A DNA stretch of 15,542 nt from Alphaproteobacteria bacterium. Lineage in GTDB: Bacteria > Pseudomonadota > Alphaproteobacteria > Rhizobiales > Hyphomicrobiaceae. The stretch covers positions 1-15,542 of the forward strand of contig JAJRRE010000012.1 in NCBI GenBank assembly GCA_024279745.1. Reading direction: 5' to 3'. The notes under the pieces are model-generated. The model saw only the letters and a list, made by a program, of their open reading frames with translations. It did no database searches and had not been told where the DNA came from. The translations under genes were made by a program, and so were the position numbers. Of this stretch, positions 13,113 through 15,542 are shown one piece after another; position 1 is the first letter of the stretch, and each line of letters starts with the position of its first letter.

Positions 13113-15542
13113 TCAGTAGCGAATTTTTGTCGATTTTGGATCATAAAGCGGTTTCAGCGACGCTTTTGCGCCAATCCGGGCCCCCGCGACTTCGATTTCA
13201 TAGTGTGAACCAAGAATTTGGGGCACAGTTTCGCCCTTGCACGGCACATAGCCCAGCCCGATCGCGGCGCCCAGATAATGGCCGTAATTGCCCGAACTCA
13301 AAATGCCGACAATCTCGCCGTCGCGCAAAATTGGTTCATTGTGGAATAACAGCGGCTCGGGGTCATTGAGCTGAAACTGCATAAGCCGGCGCGCCAGCCC
13401 CGCCTGCTTTTTGGCGCGCACCGCATCGCGGCCAATAAAATTACCCTTATCCAGCGCCACGGCGAACCCAAGCCCCGCCTCCAGCACATGATCTTCTTCG
13501 GTGATGTCATGGCCAAAGTGACGATAGGCCTTCTCAATCCGGCAACTGTCGAGCGCGTGCAGGCCGCATAGTTTCATGCCATGTGCCGTGCCAGCTTCGT
13601 GCAAGGTTTCAAACACATGTGCTGCCTGATCGGCCGAGACATAAATCTCCCAGCCCAACTCGCCGACATAGGTGACCCGGTGGGCGCGTGCCGTGCCCAT
13701 GCCAATTTCGATCTCGCGCATGGTGCCGAATGGATGCGCGCTGTTTGAAAAATCGTCTGGGCTGACGTCGCTCAGCAAGGCGCGGGAGTTTGGCCCCATG
13801 ACACATAGAACCGCTTCGCCGGCGCTCACATCTGTGAACACGCAATTGGCGCCATGGGGACAGTGACGGCGCAACCAGACCATATCCCGGTTGATCGTTG
13901 CCGCAGGGACGACAGCCAGGAATGCCGTTTGCGACAGCCGCGTCACGGTCAGATCGCTTTCAATGCCGCCGCGTTTATTGAGCATCTGCGTGTAGACGAT
14001 TTTGCCGACCGGACCGTCCAGATCGCCGGCGCAAATATGTTGCAATACTTGCAAAGCATCCTGGCCCTCAATGCGAATTTTGCCGAAGCTGGACATATCA
14101 AACAGGCCGACGCCGCTGCGCACCGCCAGATGTTCCGCAGCTGTATTCTCAAACCAGTTTTGCCGCTGCCAGCTCAACTCATAATGCGGGCTTTGTCCGT
14201 CGCGAGCAAACCAGTTGGCGCGCTCCCAACCGGCCATTTCGCCAAAACAGGCGCCGGCCGCTTTGAGCTGCTCGTGAATAGGCGAGCGCCTGATACCGCG
14301 CGCGGTCTGCATCTGCCGGTAGGGGAAATGATCGGCATAAAGCAGACCAAGCGTTTCTGATACGCGCTCACGCAGGTAATTGCGGTTCTTCTGGAAGCCC
14401 TGCACACGGCGAATATCCACATCCCACAAATCGAATGGCGGCGCGCCTTTATCTATCCAATGGGCCAGCGCCATACCGGCACCGCCCGAAGAAATGATCC
14501 CGATTGAATTATAACCGGCGGCGACGAAATAGCCGTCGAGCTCAGCCGTCTCCCCCAGATAATACAGATCATCGGGGGTGAAACTCTCCGGCCCGTTGAA
14601 GAAGGTGTGAATGCCCGCTTCGGCCAGAAACGGCATGCGGTTGATGGCCTGCTCTAAAATGGGTTCGAAATGATCGAAATCTTCCGGCAGTTGATCGAAG
14701 CAAAAATCTTCGCGAATGCCGTCCATGCCCCAGGGCTTGGCTTTGGGCTCGAACGCGCCGAGCAGCATTTTTCCCGCATCTTCTTTATAATAAGCGCATT
14801 CATCGGGGACGCGCAGCACCGGCACTTGTGTGAGCCCGTCGACCGGCTCCGTGACAATGTAAAAATGTTCACATGCGTGCAGCGGTATCGTGACATTGCT
14901 CAGCCGCCCCAGCTCACGCGCCCACATGCCGGCGCAATTTACCACGACATCCGCTGCAATATGGCCGCGCTCAACGGTTTGTTCAAAGGCTCCCTCGCCC
15001 GTTTTGGAAACGCTTTGCCAGGATACGCCGGTCACGCGGCCATCATCGTGATGCACATCTGTAACCTTGATGTTTTCCAAGATGCGCGCGCCCATCTGCC
15101 GTGCGCCCTTGGCCAGAGCCAACGCGATATTGGCCGGGTCCGCCTGTCCATCCGCAGGCAAATGCACAGCGCCAACGACATCGGACACATTGAGATGGGG
15201 GTAGAGTTTGCTCAGTTCCGCCGGCGATATTTGATGAACTTCTATCCCGAAGGCACGGGCCAAAGACGCCTGGCGCAACAATTCATGCTGGCGTTCCTGG
15301 GTGAGCGCCACGCTCAGCGAGCCGTTGCGGCGCATCCCCGTCGCAACACCGGTCAACCCCTCCAATTCACAATAAAGATCGGCGGAATATTTGGCCAGCC
15401 GGGTCAAATTTCTGCTGGGCCGCAATTGCCCGATCAAACCGGCCGCGTGCCAGGTTGTGCCGCAGGTGAGTTGTTTGCGTTCCAGAAGAATGACGTCGCG
15501 CCAGCCCAATTTGGCCAGATGATAGGCTATTGAGCATCCCGA
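13113..15542 (-). CDS. FAD-dependent demethylating dehydrogenase, dimethylglycine/sarcosine dehydrogenase family (5' end cut)
   Basis: The visible 809 residues run off the right edge. The frame stays open to 15542 and starts with SGCSIAYHLAKLGW, the end of a Rossmann FAD motif, followed by VILLER. GTTWHAAGLIG follows; in dimethylglycine and sarcosine dehydrogenases the His of this TWHAAG motif carries covalently bound FAD. The N-terminal half is thus a DAO-type oxidoreductase. The C-terminal half is a GcvT-like aminomethyltransferase domain (from about HLAVRSGVGLFDMSSFGKIRIEG onward; LGWEIYV; a GcvT_C end with IGLGYV). Such enzymes remove N-methyl groups from dimethylglycine, sarcosine or related amines and pass the one-carbon unit to tetrahydrofolate. 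The exact substrate is not readable. Near-full family length implies only a few N-terminal residues are missing. It is upstream of, and on the same strand as, the cueR-like gene, with 157 bases between. Confidence 0.9.
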   Translation of the reverse strand, partial: SGCSIAYHLAKLGWRDVILLERKQLTCGTTWHAAGLIGQLRPSRNLTRLAKYSADLYCELEGLTGVATGMRRNGSLSVALTQERQHELLRQASLARAFGIEVHQISPAELSKLYPHLNVSDVVGAVHLPADGQADPANIALALAKGARQMGARILENIKVTDVHHDDGRVTGVSWQSVSKTGEGAFEQTVERGHIAADVVVNCAGMWARELGRLSNVTIPLHACEHFYIVTEPVDGLTQVPVLRVPDECAYYKEDAGKMLLGAFEPKAKPWGMDGIREDFCFDQLPEDFDHFEPILEQAINRMPFLAEAGIHTFFNGPESFTPDDLYYLGETAELDGYFVAAGYNSIGIISSGGAGMALAHWIDKGAPPFDLWDVDIRRVQGFQKNRNYLRERVSETLGLLYADHFPYRQMQTARGIRRSPIHEQLKAAGACFGEMAGWERANWFARDGQSPHYELSWQRQNWFENTAAEHLAVRSGVGLFDMSSFGKIRIEGQDALQVLQHICAGDLDGPVGKIVYTQMLNKRGGIESDLTVTRLSQTAFLAVVPAATINRDMVWLRRHCPHGANCVFTDVSAGEAVLCVMGPNSRALLSDVSPDDFSNSAHPFGTMREIEIGMGTARAHRVTYVGELGWEIYVSADQAAHVFETLHEAGTAHGMKLCGLHALDSCRIEKAYRHFGHDITEEDHVLEAGLGFAVALDKGNFIGRDAVRAKKQAGLARRLMQFQLNDPEPLLFHNEPILRDGEIVGILSSGNYGHYLGAAIGLGYVPCKGETVPQILGSHYEIEVAGARIGAKASLKPLYDPKSTKIRY

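Noticed and set aside
14670..15533. 287-codon plus-strand open frame opposite the demethylase gene
   Set aside because: Fully antisense to a gene with complete FAD and GcvT motifs. No recognisable domain, so treated as a shadow.

Overview
The window looks like chromosomal DNA from a moderately GC-rich alphaproteobacterium. This rests on gene content (ZnuBC, a HmrR/CueR-type regulator, a dimethylglycine/sarcosine dehydrogenase-type flavoprotein, a Tat-exported hydrolase) and on a perfect CtrA-type TTAA-N7-TTAA site at 10329-10343. No species can be named from sequence reading alone. No RNA gene, insertion sequence, prophage or CRISPR array was seen.

Layout. 1-1178 (minus): the zinc ABC importer, with the 5' part of znuB cut by the left edge and translationally coupled to znuC through an ATGA overlap. 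1513-2694 (plus): a thiolase-family protein, divergent from znuC. It keeps the nucleophilic Cys and the GHP histidine but lacks two other hallmark thiolase residues. 2695-3364: a 670-base gap with no convincing gene but three inverted repeats just ahead of the next gene. 3365-6907 (plus): a 1180-residue membrane protein of no family I recognise. It has six N-terminal membrane segments, a long predicted periplasmic coiled coil with four cysteines, a seventh membrane segment, two tandem copies of a cytoplasmic domain, a proline-rich linker and a helical C-terminal domain. This is the best candidate for something undescribed.

6960-9031 (minus): a fumarylacetoacetate-hydrolase-family enzyme lies downstream of a glycine/D-amino-acid-oxidase-like flavoprotein, possibly co-transcribed. 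9278-10285 (plus): a Tat-exported metallo-beta-lactamase-fold hydrolase resembling methyl parathion hydrolase, divergent from the oxidase. 10286-10588: an upstream region with the CtrA-like site, direct repeats and a 17-base palindrome. 10589-12532 (plus): a SulP anion transporter with a STAS domain and an unusual Ala/Lys-rich N-terminal extension. Its last codons and stop are duplicated in frame. The duplicated unit contains a hairpin and lies in the gap facing a convergent cueR-like copper regulator (12563-12955, minus). 13113-15542 (minus): a large FAD and tetrahydrofolate-binding demethylase of the dimethylglycine/sarcosine dehydrogenase family, cut at its 5' end by the right edge.

The genes form mostly separate small units rather than one pathway. 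Apart from znuCB and possibly the oxidase/FAH pair, no shared function is evident.
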